This document shows, piece by piece, positions 43,145-50,378 of a stretch of DNA of 64,000 bases. The DNA comes from Verrucomicrobiaceae bacterium. GTDB taxonomy: Bacteria; Verrucomicrobiota; Verrucomicrobiia; Verrucomicrobiales; Verrucomicrobiaceae. Below the pieces are notes generated by a model. It saw only the letters and a list, made by a program, of their open reading frames with translations. It was not told the origin of the DNA and made no database searches. Every line of letters starts with the position of its first letter. Positions within the stretch are counted from its first letter, which is position 1. A program made the position numbers and the translations under genes. The stretch lies in contig JAIXYN010000040.1 in assembly GCA_027490195.1 (NCBI GenBank), forward strand, positions 41,691 to 105,690, read 5' to 3'.

Positions 43145-43207
43145 TGTAGTCCCGCCTTTAGGCGGTTCTGGGTAGCGCGCCCAGATCCGCCTAAAGGCGG
43201 GACTACA
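43145..43207. repeat. 63-bp nested palindrome (REP-like)
   Basis: Arms 43145-43165 and 43187-43207 are perfectly complementary over 21 bp (GTAGTCCCGCCTTTAGGCGG core). After one mismatch a 6-bp stem (43167-43172/43180-43185, TCTGGG/CCCAGA) continues to a 7-nt loop. Each arm is itself palindromic (CCGCC-TTTA-GGCGG), so cruciform and single-arm hairpins are both possible. There is no T-run, so it is not a canonical terminator. It lies between the yaeQ stop and the serine hydrolase start. Confidence 0.85.
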
Positions 43208-43317
43208 ATACGAAGAACCGAATGCGATGCAGCAGCGAAGCGGCTTGTCACTTGAAACCTTCGAGTTTGAAACGGAGCGCTGTGTTCGAGGACGAGTAGG
43301 ATTCCGCTGCGCGGAGG

Positions 43318-43875
43318 CTACTCCGCACCACACAACTTCACCATCCGGATCTCCACAGTGCGGTCCCCTTCCCCGACAAACAGGATGCCTTCTTGAAGCG
43401 TCACGGTGAGGTCCATGGAGCGCTGCGCCAAGGCACCCAGCGCCTCGCTCTCGGCGGCGGGGATCTGCCACACATGCAGATTGCTCACGCGAGTGAATTT
43501 CCCCGCGAGCCCAGCCCACCACGTGGCGGCGTTGCTGGCAAAGCTGTACACGCTCACCTTTTTGGACCGACCGCACACGCGCACGAGTTTCTTCTCATCG
43601 GGCAGGCCGAGCTCGATCCAGTGCATGAGCAGGCCGGTGAGGTCATGCTGCGCCAGCGCGGGCTCATCCGCTTCCCACATGTCCTTGCCAAACTCCAACT
43701 TGCCGAGGTCATTGTTCTCCGGGGCATTGAGCACAAAGGCCAGCAGCCGGATCATCATGCGCTCCTCCGTTTCCGACGGATGCCGCGCGACGGTCAGCTC
43801 GTGGTCGGCATAACGGTTGGCGTCGAGGTCCGAGAAGGAGACCTTGGCTTTGTGGATGATTGCTTTGAGGGCCAT
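43318..43875 (-). CDS. yaeQ: YaeQ family protein
   Basis: A 185-residue protein starting MALKAIIHKAKVSFSDLDAN. It matches YaeQ along its length: YADHELTVARHPSETEERMM, a helix RLLAFVLNAPE, DEPALAQHDLTGLLMHWIELG, LPDEKKLVRVCGRSKKVSVYSF and ATWWAGL. YaeQ proteins have a PD-(D/E)XK nuclease-like fold. Some were reported to compensate for loss of RfaH, but the biochemical role is unsettled. Length is usual for the family (about 180 aa) and the ATG start is clear. Confidence 0.92.
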   Translation of the reverse strand: MALKAIIHKAKVSFSDLDANRYADHELTVARHPSETEERMMIRLLAFVLNAPENNDLGKLEFGKDMWEADEPALAQHDLTGLLMHWIELGLPDEKKLVRVCGRSKKVSVYSFASNAATWWAGLAGKFTRVSNLHVWQIPAAESEALGALAQRSMDLTVTLQEGILFVGEGDRTVEIRMVKLCGAE

Positions 43876-43962
43876 GGCTTCGCTTAGACGGGAATACCGT
43901 GAGTGGCAAGGGAGGGTGTGTGACGGCGTTGCTCAGAGAAAGCCCACCGCAGGTGATCCTTA

Positions 43963-44014
43963 TCTTCCTCTTCCTCTTCCTCCTACTCGTCCTCGTTCTC
44001 GTCCTCGTTTCTCC
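43963..44014. repeat. Pyrimidine hexamer tract (TCCTCN)n
   Basis: A run of CTTCCT/CTACTC/GTCCTC units with period 6, strictly pyrimidine-rich on the plus strand. Related tracts occur at 46467-46511, 46567-46599 (opposite strand), 54391-54423 and 54661-54688, always outside genes. The rest of the 206-nt spacer 43876-44081 shows nothing else I can support. Confidence 0.75.
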
Positions 44015-44081
44015 CGTTGCCGACTGCATGCGCCATCCACGAACAACCAGAAAACGGGTGAGGAGAATCCGGCTTCCAGAA

Positions 44082-44375
44082 TCACTTCAATTCCTGAACG
44101 GCATCCCGCGCTCCGTGCAGCACACGTACCACTTCGAGCCGCTCGTCCACTCGATACACGATGAGGTAATTCCTCCTCACCGTGTGAAACCACAGGTCGT
44201 GAACCGTCAGGTCACGACGGCGATGGCCCAATGAGGGCAGTTTCGCCAGTTCTTGCACCTCGGCACGGATGTCTGCCTCCAAAACATCGGCAGCCTCAGG
44301 GTTGTGCTCCGCAATGAAGGCCCAGATGTCTTGCAGATCGCCCTGAGCGGCTTGGCTGTAAACGACCCCGCTCAT
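44082..44375 (-). CDS. parE: ParE/RelE-superfamily toxin
   Basis: 97 residues from the ATG at 44375 (MSGVVYSQAAQGDLQDIWAF). The pattern of an N-terminal beta strand, a helix with DLQDIWAFIAEHNPEAAD, then LPSLGHRRRDL and strands WFHTVRRNYLIVYRVD and LEVVRVLHGARD is typical of ParE toxins, many of which target DNA gyrase. The start overlaps the ParD stop (ATGA). The frame is complete and of normal length, so this is probably a functional module. Confidence 0.9.
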   Translation of the reverse strand: MSGVVYSQAAQGDLQDIWAFIAEHNPEAADVLEADIRAEVQELAKLPSLGHRRRDLTVHDLWFHTVRRNYLIVYRVDERLEVVRVLHGARDAVQELK

Positions 44376-44623
44376 GCACCTGCACGCCACCGGGTCTTGA
44401 ACTCCGCCATTTGCGACCGCGATTCCTCTTCGGTCAAAACACGGCCTTCAGACAGATCTCGAAGACCTTCGTCAATCTTGGCTGAGGCAGCCGCCTTCCA
44501 GCGTTCTTCCTGCCGCAGCAGCCCGAGGGACTCTGCCACCACCTCGTCCGCATCACGATACAGCCCCGAAGCGATCTTCTGGCTCACGAAGCTTTCCAAA
44601 GCGGCAGGCAAGGTCACGGTCAT
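44372..44623 (-). CDS. parD: ParD-type antitoxin
   Basis: 83 residues from the ATG at 44623 (MTVTLPAALESFVSQKIASG). The start gives the classic ribbon-helix-helix N-terminus; the longer upstream frame to 44812 is not protein-like. LYRDADEVVAESLGLLRQEER is the ParD helix pair, and the C-terminal tail SEGRVLTEEESRSQMAEFKTRW would wrap the toxin. The pair is expected to autorepress its promoter. It is coupled to parE by a 4-bp ATGA overlap. Confidence 0.9.
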   Translation of the reverse strand: MTVTLPAALESFVSQKIASGLYRDADEVVAESLGLLRQEERWKAAASAKIDEGLRDLSEGRVLTEEESRSQMAEFKTRWRAGA

Positions 44624-44904
44624 GCTGCACTGTCTCTCAAACATGTGGGCTGTCAAGCCAACCCACTGCCGCTGAACTTCGTTCTCCATCCCAGCGCTAC
44701 CCCTCACGCGCACGCGTGATCCACTCGGCATCTCATCCCATGCCCTACCTTGGCGGCCCTCCCTGCCGGGCGCTTTTGTGCGTCTCAGGGCCAAAAGTTC
44801 GTTGACGTTCAAGAATTCGTGCCTAGTTGGTGATAATCACCCACGGTTTTCAGCTCCGACCAGCGGGCCGTCCGGGAAAATGCCAGAAACTGCTCCTCTC
44901 TCCT

Positions 44905-45036
44905 ATGACACAGAAGACGATCCCCGACCTGCCTGTTTCTCCTGGCTCTGCAGCCACGGCATGCGCCGCTGTGACTTCCACGGCCTCCGCCGTCCCCGGC
45001 ATGGGCATCCCGCCCGGGTTCGCTGTTGACTCTTAA
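44905..45036 (+). CDS. Possible 43-aa peptide (weak)
   Basis: The ATG at 44905 opens a short frame (MTQKTIPDLPVSPGSAATAC...) ending GMGIPPGFAVDS and TAA. The composition is Ala/Pro/Ser-rich, and there are no domain or signal features. It is the only coding-like stretch in the 744-nt spacer 44624-45367, which otherwise holds the repeats listed next. It may be chance. Confidence 0.25.
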   Translation: MTQKTIPDLPVSPGSAATACAAVTSTASAVPGMGIPPGFAVDS

Positions 45037-45089
45037 TACCATATCCTACCATGTGGCACCATCTCGGCAAAGTCTGGCCAGCGTCCGCC

Positions 45090-45270
45090 CCAAGGACGGC
45101 GCACCTTTTTCATCGCCTGCGCCGCTATAGACCCGAAATCACGGACCCGGCGCAGCGGTTCCCTACCATCCCGGGGCGCCGCGCATCGCTGGTAGGGACG
45201 CGCTGTGTCGCGTCCGTAGAATCCTTCCTCCCAGCGCCATCTGCCGCCCGCCGTGCTCACCCTTCTCAAT
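45090..45270 (-). repeat. Rearranged copy of the 186-bp MITE-like element
   Basis: On the minus strand, a right half-element (45237 down to 45191, GAAGGATTCTACGGACGCG... ending TCCCTACC) comes first. A 23-nt spacer and then a left half-element (45167 down to about 45090, GGTAGGGAACCGCTGCG...) follow. This is the same junction order as between the tandem copies at 52883-53279. A weaker match extends to about 45270. It looks like the remnant of a tandem pair that lost its outer halves. Confidence 0.75.
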
Positions 45271-45316
45271 CGCAACCGCCCGCCACTGCGACGCGCCGGG
45301 ACCGAGGACGATCCGG

Positions 45317-45366
45317 CCAACCACAGCAAACAACCGCAAACCACGGCCAACCATTGCAAACCACTC
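45317..45366. repeat. 10-bp-period CAAAC/CCAAC repeat, locus 1
   Basis: Five consecutive 10-nt units such as CCAACCACAG, CAAACAACCG, CAAACCACGG and CCAACCATTG, ending immediately before the ATG at 45368. The A-containing triplets recur every 10 bp, about one helical turn. Part of a dispersed family (see 53711, 54593, 55792, 56029, 60381, 60547). Confidence 0.8.
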
Positions 45367-45367
45367 T

Positions 45368-46465
45368 ATGACCACGCAACGCAACCACCACGACATACCA
45401 GCCCTGAAGGAACGCCTGCTCATCCCAGAGGTATGGCAGAAGCTCAGCCTTGAGGGACAGCCGGCAGCGAAGTGCCGCTCGCCCTTCCGCGAGGACAAGA
45501 ACCCCTCCTTTGCCATCACCAAAGACGGGAAGCGCTGGAAGGACTACGGCACCGGCCAAAACGGGGACGTGATCGACTTCATCGCCCAGGCGCGGAAGGT
45601 CAGCACCGGGGAGGCGCTGCGGGTGTTTCTGGATCTGGCCGGGGTGCCCCGGCAGGCACCGGGCCACAAGCCGCACGCGGGCCCCTCACAGCGCACGTCC
45701 TTCAAAGAAAAAGTCACCGCGCTGCTGCCACCGCAGCAGGCACCGCAGCAGGAGGGTCTGTGCGTGCCGCTGCAGAAGGGCAGGAAGGAAGACAGGCAGT
45801 TGCTGGCAGAGTCACGCCACCTCACGCCGGAGGCCGTTTCCCTGGCGCTGTCGCTGCGCACGCTCACCTTTGGCATCGTGCAGGGTTTCCGCTGCTGGCT
45901 GCTGGTGGATGCCGAGGAGCGCTGCGTGGAGGCACGGCGGATCGATGGCAGGCCCTTCACGACGTGCGGCACGCTGGGCCGGCGGAAGGCGCACACGCTG
46001 CGCGGCTCGCGCAAGGACTGGCCCCTCGGCGCGGCGGTGCTGCGGCGTGTGCCGCAGTTCCGCACGCTGCTGCTGGTGGAAGGCGGGCCGGACTACCTGG
46101 CGGCGCTGCACTTTGCGCATGAACTGGAACGCTGGGATGTGCTGCCCGTGGCCATGCTGGGGCGCGGCACCGGCGCAAAGATCGACCCCACAGCGCTGGA
46201 GCTCATGCGCGGCCGCCGCGTGCGCATTTACCCGCATGCCGATGCCGACGGCGGCGGTGTCAAAAGCGCCCGCCAGTGGGCTGCGCAGCTCCATGGCGTG
46301 GGCTGCGAGGTGGACCTCTATGAATTCACCGGACTGCAACGCACCGATGGCACGCCCATCAAGGACCTCAACGACTGCACCACCGGACTCGATGAGGAAT
46401 CCACCGCCACCCTGTGCCGCACCCTCTTCCCCAAACCGGATCTGGAGGTACATCCGCCGTTCTAA
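45368..46465 (+). CDS. Primase-like protein with CHC2-type N-terminus and TOPRIM domain
   Basis: A 365-residue protein. The N-terminus KCRSPFREDKNPSF, with WKDYGTGQNGDVIDFIAQ, matches the zinc-ribbon region of DnaG/plasmid primases. However, only one clear cysteine (C36) is present, so the zinc site looks incomplete. A TOPRIM domain follows: LLLVEGGPDYLAA (E238) and PHADADGGG (D292, D294). A Gln/Pro linker separates the parts. By family it would synthesise RNA primers or handle replication of a mobile element. The next gene, 195 nt downstream, is a RepA-type helicase, so the two form a plasmid- or phage-like replication module. No Shine-Dalgarno; the start directly follows a 10-bp repeat array. 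Confidence 0.8.
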   Translation: MTTQRNHHDIPALKERLLIPEVWQKLSLEGQPAAKCRSPFREDKNPSFAITKDGKRWKDYGTGQNGDVIDFIAQARKVSTGEALRVFLDLAGVPRQAPGHKPHAGPSQRTSFKEKVTALLPPQQAPQQEGLCVPLQKGRKEDRQLLAESRHLTPEAVSLALSLRTLTFGIVQGFRCWLLVDAEERCVEARRIDGRPFTTCGTLGRRKAHTLRGSRKDWPLGAAVLRRVPQFRTLLLVEGGPDYLAALHFAHELERWDVLPVAMLGRGTGAKIDPTALELMRGRRVRIYPHADADGGGVKSARQWAAQLHGVGCEVDLYEFTGLQRTDGTPIKDLNDCTTGLDEESTATLCRTLFPKPDLEVHPPF

Positions 46466-46466
46466 A

Positions 46467-46599
46467 TCCTCTTCCTCCTACTCTTCCTCTTCCTCCTACT
46501 CCCTTCCTTCTGAAGACATCGAGAGCGGAATGCGCATTCGAAGAAGCCCAGACCTCCGATCCACCGGGAGGAAGAGGAGGAGTAGGAGGAGGAGAAAGA
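46467..46599. repeat. Pyrimidine/purine hexamer tracts in inverted arrangement
   Basis: A pyrimidine tract (46467-46511, CCTCTTCCTCCTACTC...) faces a purine tract (46567-46599, GAGGAAGAGGAGGAGTAGG...) across about 55 nt, so the RNA or DNA could fold into a long imperfect hairpin. It fills the spacer between the primase-like and helicase genes. There is no T-run after the purine arm, so it is not an ordinary terminator. Confidence 0.7.
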
Positions 46600-46660
46600 T
46601 TCTCCCAACAACCGCAAACCTCTCTCAACGCTACCACAACATCACACAAACACACACATC

Positions 46661-47893
46661 ATGCCCACCATCACACCCTTCATACCGACCGCCGAAGAAA
46701 TCGCCGAGCGCGAGCGCCTGCGCGCACGCGGCGCGTTTCCTGCGCAGGCAGCCACCCACACGCAGAGCTCGGGTGCCCCTGCGCAGGCCGTCCCCGGACA
46801 GTCGCCGCCGCCACGGCCACCGCTGGCGCAGTTTGTCCTCACGGCAGAGCAGCTCGCGGCGCTCGTCATCCCGCCACGGCCCGCGCTGCTGGACCAGTGG
46901 CTGTGTCAGGGAGACCTCGGCTACATCTTCGCCCCGCGCGGCGTGGGCAAGACCTGGATGGCCATGGCCCTGCCCGGTGCCATCTCCAATCGCCGCCCCC
47001 TGGGCCTGTGGGCCGCTGCAGACAACACCCCATCTTCCTCTGACTCCTCCTCCCCTTCTGGTCAGGAGGTCCTCGATCCCGACACCCCGCCTGCGCCAGA
47101 TCACATCCCCGTGCTCTACATCGATGGCGAGATGGCGCTGAAGCACACGCAGTACCGCGCCCGGGGGCTGGACCTCACCAAGGTGTGCCACCTCCATCAC
47201 GAGCACCTCTTCAATGAAAACGGCACCTGCCTCAACATCGGCGAAGCGGAAGACCGCCAGCGCATCACCGACCTCATCATTCAGCAGGGCTACCAGGTCC
47301 TGATATTGGACAACCTCAGCTCCCTAGCCAGCGGCATCGATGAAAACAAAGGCATGGACTACGAGCCCCTCTCCCACTGGCTGCTCGAACTCCGCCGGCG
47401 CAAGATCACCGTCATCGTCATTCACCACGCCGGGCGCAACGGCCTCATGCGCGGCCACTCCAAGCGCGAAGACGCCTGCTCCTGGATCATCGAACTCCGC
47501 GACGCCCGCCAAGAAACCGACCCCGGCGCGAAATTCGTCAGCCACTTCGCCAAACCCTCCCGCAACACCGGCGATCCCCTTCCCGACATGCTCTGGCACT
47601 TCACCACCGACAAGGTCAGCGGGATCACGGATGTTCATTGTGAGCTGTCTGTTGAGAATGATTATGAACAATTCATCCAGCATGTGTGCGAAGGCGTGAC
47701 GGCACAGGTCGAGATTGCCGAGATGATGGGCAAGCACCGGGGCTGCGTCAGCAAATGGGCCACCCGTGCCCTGAGCGAAGGCCGTATCTCCGGCAGCCCG
47801 CGCAGACTCCAGCCGCCCGCCAAGTGCGCCAAAACCCGCGTCCATGCGAATGACGATGATGACTCGCTGGCCGAGTTTCGTGACGACGATTGA
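46661..47893 (+). CDS. RepA-type (AAA_25) replicative helicase-like ATPase
   Basis: A 410-residue protein. After a Pro/Gln-rich N-terminus, a RecA/RepA-like NTPase core begins: Walker A A91-P-R-G-V-G-K97-T98, VLYIDGEMALKH as the strand/motif 1a region, Walker B VLILDN (D217), and IVIHHAGRNGLMRGHSKRED as the sensor stretch. The C-terminal part (VEIAEMMGKHRGCVSKWATRAL) is a helix-turn-helix-like region, followed by an acidic tail (DDDDSLAEF). Relatives are hexameric helicases of plasmids and integrated elements. Together with the preceding primase-like gene it suggests a resident replication module. Confidence 0.85.
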   Translation: MPTITPFIPTAEEIAERERLRARGAFPAQAATHTQSSGAPAQAVPGQSPPPRPPLAQFVLTAEQLAALVIPPRPALLDQWLCQGDLGYIFAPRGVGKTWMAMALPGAISNRRPLGLWAAADNTPSSSDSSSPSGQEVLDPDTPPAPDHIPVLYIDGEMALKHTQYRARGLDLTKVCHLHHEHLFNENGTCLNIGEAEDRQRITDLIIQQGYQVLILDNLSSLASGIDENKGMDYEPLSHWLLELRRRKITVIVIHHAGRNGLMRGHSKREDACSWIIELRDARQETDPGAKFVSHFAKPSRNTGDPLPDMLWHFTTDKVSGITDVHCELSVENDYEQFIQHVCEGVTAQVEIAEMMGKHRGCVSKWATRALSEGRISGSPRRLQPPAKCAKTRVHANDDDDSLAEFRDDD

Positions 47894-47926
47894 AACATCC
47901 GCCACCCCCGAGGCGGCTCCGCCGGA

Positions 47927-47972
47927 AATGTTGCATGTTGCACACCCTATACTTGCAACATGGCAACATTTT
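47927..47972. repeat. 46-bp dyad IR1 (left flank of ATPase/TOPRIM cassette)
   Basis: AATGTTGCATGTTGCA, a 10-nt centre CACCCTATAC, then TTGCAACATGGCAACATTTT (positions given; the parts adjoin). The sequence is itself a hairpin with one bulged G, and it is repeated in inverted orientation at 50148-50193 with a single mismatch. It begins 33 nt after the helicase stop. It could serve as a terminator, a recombination site or an element end. Confidence 0.85.
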
Positions 47973-48065
47973 CATTCCACCTCCCCGGACTCACGCACTG
48001 GATGGCAGATGGAAGCCTTTCATGGCATTTGGTGGAAAGCCTTGGCCGAACCCGACTCACGTCAT

Positions 48066-48095
48066 GGCAACATTTTATGAGGTGAAAATGTTGCC
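48066..48095. repeat. GGCAACATTTT/AAAATGTTGCC hairpin, left
   Basis: A perfect 11-bp inverted repeat (48066-48076 and 48085-48095) with an 8-nt loop, 33 nt from the 3' end of the TOPRIM gene. The same stem occurs at 50299-50329. The GCAACA/TGTTGC hexamer is shared with the flanking 46-bp dyads. Apart from these, the 235-nt spacer 47894-48128 contains no gene. Confidence 0.8.
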
Positions 48096-48128
48096 GTGCA
48101 TGCCGCTGCGGACAGCGTTTTCGCCGCC

Positions 48129-48845
48129 TCAAGGCTGCACCGCACTCATGAAATCAGTGGAAAAACGGCCAGCTTCCGAGAGGTCATTTCGCAGGCGACC
48201 CCATGCAGCAGTGATGTCCTGCTGCTTAGACTGGTAGTCCGCCTTGCTCTTTCGGATGCGTGCCGCCAAGGGCTGCACGCCGAGGCGACTTTCGGGATTA
48301 GGATGGCATTCCCAGCCCTTTCGCTGCATCTCAGCGTCTTGAGGAAACAAGGCCGCCACCACCCAGGCTTCCGTACTCTTGGAGGGGGTGCAGAGGACGG
48401 TTTGTGGTGGCACAGCTGTTTCACCGCACCAGCTTAGCAGAACCATCCGCAGCTCATTCGCAGCATCCGCAGCATCCGCAGCAGGCGGGCAGGGCCTATC
48501 GCAGGGCAGGGGCAGATCAGAAGACAAGGGCTGTATCGAGTTGTTCTCATACCTCTCTCCCGCCACATCGGCATCCAGATGCAGGATCAGCAGATCATGC
48601 ATGCCGATGTCAAAGAGCAGCTTGTATCCAGACAGTCTGCCACCTCCTCGTTTGGCGGAGGCATGGCACCAGCGATACACCCCGGCCCATCCTGTGCCCA
48701 ACGGGCCGAAGGCCACCGATGTCTCAGGGAACAATTGCGTCAGGACGAATGTGCCTTCTCCCAGCATTGCATTCAGTGCGGCCTTGATCACCACACCGTC
48801 AGTCGGCCCCTCGGCGACCAGAGCGACGCGCAGTTGCTTAGACAT
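48129..48845 (-). CDS. DUF4276-like TOPRIM-fold protein, partner of AAA ATPase
   Basis: A 238-residue protein starting MSKQLRVALVAEGPTDGVVI. It has TOPRIM-like acidic motifs: VALVAEGPTDG (E12) and LLILHLDADVAGE (D91, D93). TPSKSTEAWVVAALFP and an RLGVQPLAARI segment match the DUF4276 pattern. TOPRIM partners of ABC-type ATPases act as nucleases in OLD/Gabija- and PARIS-like defence systems. Here that role is inferred from pairing and motifs. The ATG overlaps the ATPase stop by 8 nt (48838-48845), which implies one operon and coupled translation. Confidence 0.8.
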   Translation of the reverse strand: MSKQLRVALVAEGPTDGVVIKAALNAMLGEGTFVLTQLFPETSVAFGPLGTGWAGVYRWCHASAKRGGGRLSGYKLLFDIGMHDLLILHLDADVAGERYENNSIQPLSSDLPLPCDRPCPPAADAADAANELRMVLLSWCGETAVPPQTVLCTPSKSTEAWVVAALFPQDAEMQRKGWECHPNPESRLGVQPLAARIRKSKADYQSKQQDITAAWGRLRNDLSEAGRFSTDFMSAVQP

Positions 48846-49998
48846 TCGGCACTCCTCCGATTAACCCATTCACCCACATGCGGGATAGAGTCCATTCATC
48901 ATTTGGCCGCGCCTTCAGCGCCCTCTCCAGATCGATGCGTTGCACCACCGTATGCCCTTTGTTGTCACGATCCACCGTGAAGAGTCGCACGCGGTCATCG
49001 CCCAGCGGCAGGCCATCGAGAACGAGGGGATTGTGGGTGGTAAGGAAAACCTGGCGCTTGCGCTCGTCGGCGAGGATGCGCTCGGTAAGCGTGGACATCA
49101 AGCGCTTGGCCAGGAGAGGGTTGAGGCCTTGGTCCACGTTTTCGATGGCGAAAAGTTTGGGGGCCAGCGGGTGAAGGCCGAGGACGGCAAGGAAGGTTAG
49201 ATAGAGAGCACCTTCATTCACATCACCTGCTCCGAGGTAATACCAGCGGCCTTCTGTTTTTCGAAAAAAGCGATCATCAAAGGCAATACCATGAAATATT
49301 GGATTCTTACGCTCCAAATCGGCGCCTATGAATGTAAAAAATCTTGAGAACCAGTCTAAGCAGGCACTGAATTCTTCATTCAATGTTCCTTCGAAATGCT
49401 TTATCTCGACCAATGCTTCTGCCAGACGGCCGCCACTTAATCCTACAGGCTCACGCTCTTGAGTATCACTGACTCTTCCTTGTAAAACCGCAATGTCTGC
49501 CGAGTAGATACTGAAGTCAGCAAGTGACTTTAGAAAAATAGAAGCGGGGTTATCTGGGAGTGTATCGGCAAGCCGCAAAGCTGCGAGTCCTGCTTGGTAG
49601 TCCGTATGTTGCCCATCACGATCAGGTCTGTCAACCAATGGCCCGCCTGCTTGCGCCCACCTCTCTATCTGAAACCCCCATGGTAGCGAACGACCCGGAG
49701 ACGGCGATTCGAGCGTCACATCGTAAGAAGTGCTTCCTCCCTTTGCCATCAAACGCGTCACGGCATCATCACCATAACCCTCAAACATCGGTCTGAAAAA
49801 TTTACTCGCCCGGCACCCGCGCCACACCAGCGTGGACTGGTCCACCTTACCAGACGCCGCAGCAGATAGCACGGCCAAGGCTTCGAGCAGATTGCTTTTG
49901 CCGCTGCCGTTGGCTCCGATGAAGACATTCACCTGCCCCAGGTCCAGGGTGACGCTCTGGATGGATTTGAAGGATTCAATGGTCAGGGTCTCGATCAT
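48838..49998 (-). CDS. ABC-type AAA ATPase (AAA_21/OLD-like)
   Basis: 386 residues from the ATG at 49998 (MIETLTIESFKSIQSVTLDLG), the standard start for this family; an in-frame codon at 50037 adds a non-family leader. Walker A G28-A-N-G-S-G-K34-S35, an ABC-signature-like DVNEGALYLTFLAVL, Walker B KLFAIENVDQGLNP with E286, and switch His TTHNP (H322) are all present, so ATP hydrolysis is expected. The insert between Walker A and B is moderate, with no visible coiled coil, which fits defence-type OLD/AriA-like ATPases rather than SMC proteins. It is transcribed with the TOPRIM gene and enclosed by the 46-bp inverted dyads. Confidence 0.88.
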   Translation of the reverse strand: MIETLTIESFKSIQSVTLDLGQVNVFIGANGSGKSNLLEALAVLSAAASGKVDQSTLVWRGCRASKFFRPMFEGYGDDAVTRLMAKGGSTSYDVTLESPSPGRSLPWGFQIERWAQAGGPLVDRPDRDGQHTDYQAGLAALRLADTLPDNPASIFLKSLADFSIYSADIAVLQGRVSDTQEREPVGLSGGRLAEALVEIKHFEGTLNEEFSACLDWFSRFFTFIGADLERKNPIFHGIAFDDRFFRKTEGRWYYLGAGDVNEGALYLTFLAVLGLHPLAPKLFAIENVDQGLNPLLAKRLMSTLTERILADERKRQVFLTTHNPLVLDGLPLGDDRVRLFTVDRDNKGHTVVQRIDLERALKARPNDEWTLSRMWVNGLIGGVPNV

Positions 49999-50147
49999 GA
50001 GTGGCGCATGGTAGATGGCGCGGCCCCAGCCTGCCACGTCAAATTTACCCGGCTGTATGCCCGCTGGGCCGAAAAAAGCTGCCCTGTTCCAGTGGAACCG
50101 GCTTGCCCTTGTTGCACAGCAAAAGGGCTACTTCCCACCTCCGGGCC

Positions 50148-50193
50148 AAAATGTTGCCATGTTGCATGTATAGGGTGTGCAACATGCAACATT
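50148..50193. repeat. 46-bp dyad IR2 (right flank of ATPase/TOPRIM cassette)
   Basis: The reverse complement of IR1 at 47927-47972 with one mismatch in 46 (TATACA versus TATACT next to the centre). It lies 150 nt upstream of the ATPase start. The two copies bracket 2,267 bp. The orientation is set only by the asymmetric centre, because each copy is internally palindromic. Confidence 0.85.
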
Positions 50194-50298
50194 CCCCCTT
50201 TTCACGGTTTCCTTGGGGTCAAATTAAGGCAAACAACGGCAAGCAAAGGAACGCTGATGAATCAGAGCGCAATCTTGAGGCTCGCGGGGGCGGAAAAG

Positions 50299-50329
50299 CG
50301 GCAACATTTTTCGCCTCAAAATGTTGCCG
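50299..50329. repeat. CGGCAACATTTT/AAAATGTTGCCG hairpin, right
   Basis: A perfect 12-bp inverted repeat (50299-50310 and 50318-50329) with a 7-nt loop, 49 nt beyond the HNH gene stop. Same stem as 48066-48095. The 380-nt spacer 49999-50378 otherwise holds IR2 and no supportable gene. Confidence 0.8.
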
Positions 50330-50378
50330 TGGACCCGGCTGATGAGTTCTCAAAGCCCGCCGAAACGCCCGCAACCGC

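Noticed and set aside
41891..43576. Longer start for the serine hydrolase at 43576
   Set aside because: The added 167 residues translate a palindromic repeat and part of yaeQ antisense; the signal peptide at 43075 is the convincing start.
45033..45359. Minus-strand frame with GFYGRDTARPYQRC-like peptides, recurring at 52.9-56 kb
   Set aside because: The recurring peptide is translation of the 186-bp repeat element; the reading frame is not kept between copies.
45870..47141. A 423-codon Arg/Ser-rich plus-strand frame across the primase and helicase genes
   Set aside because: It runs through two real genes in the wrong frame and has the composition of GC-rich out-of-frame translation.
47927..47972. 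IR1 as only a Rho-independent terminator for the helicase gene
   Set aside because: It could terminate, but the stem is AT-rich with a bulge, the T-run is four long, and the near-exact inverted copy 2.2 kb away lies upstream of the ATPase, where a terminator is not needed. Kept as a dyad with open function.
48379..48980. Plus-strand frames over the ATPase/TOPRIM operon
   Set aside because: Antisense to two genes with full catalytic motifs; no protein-like features of their own.
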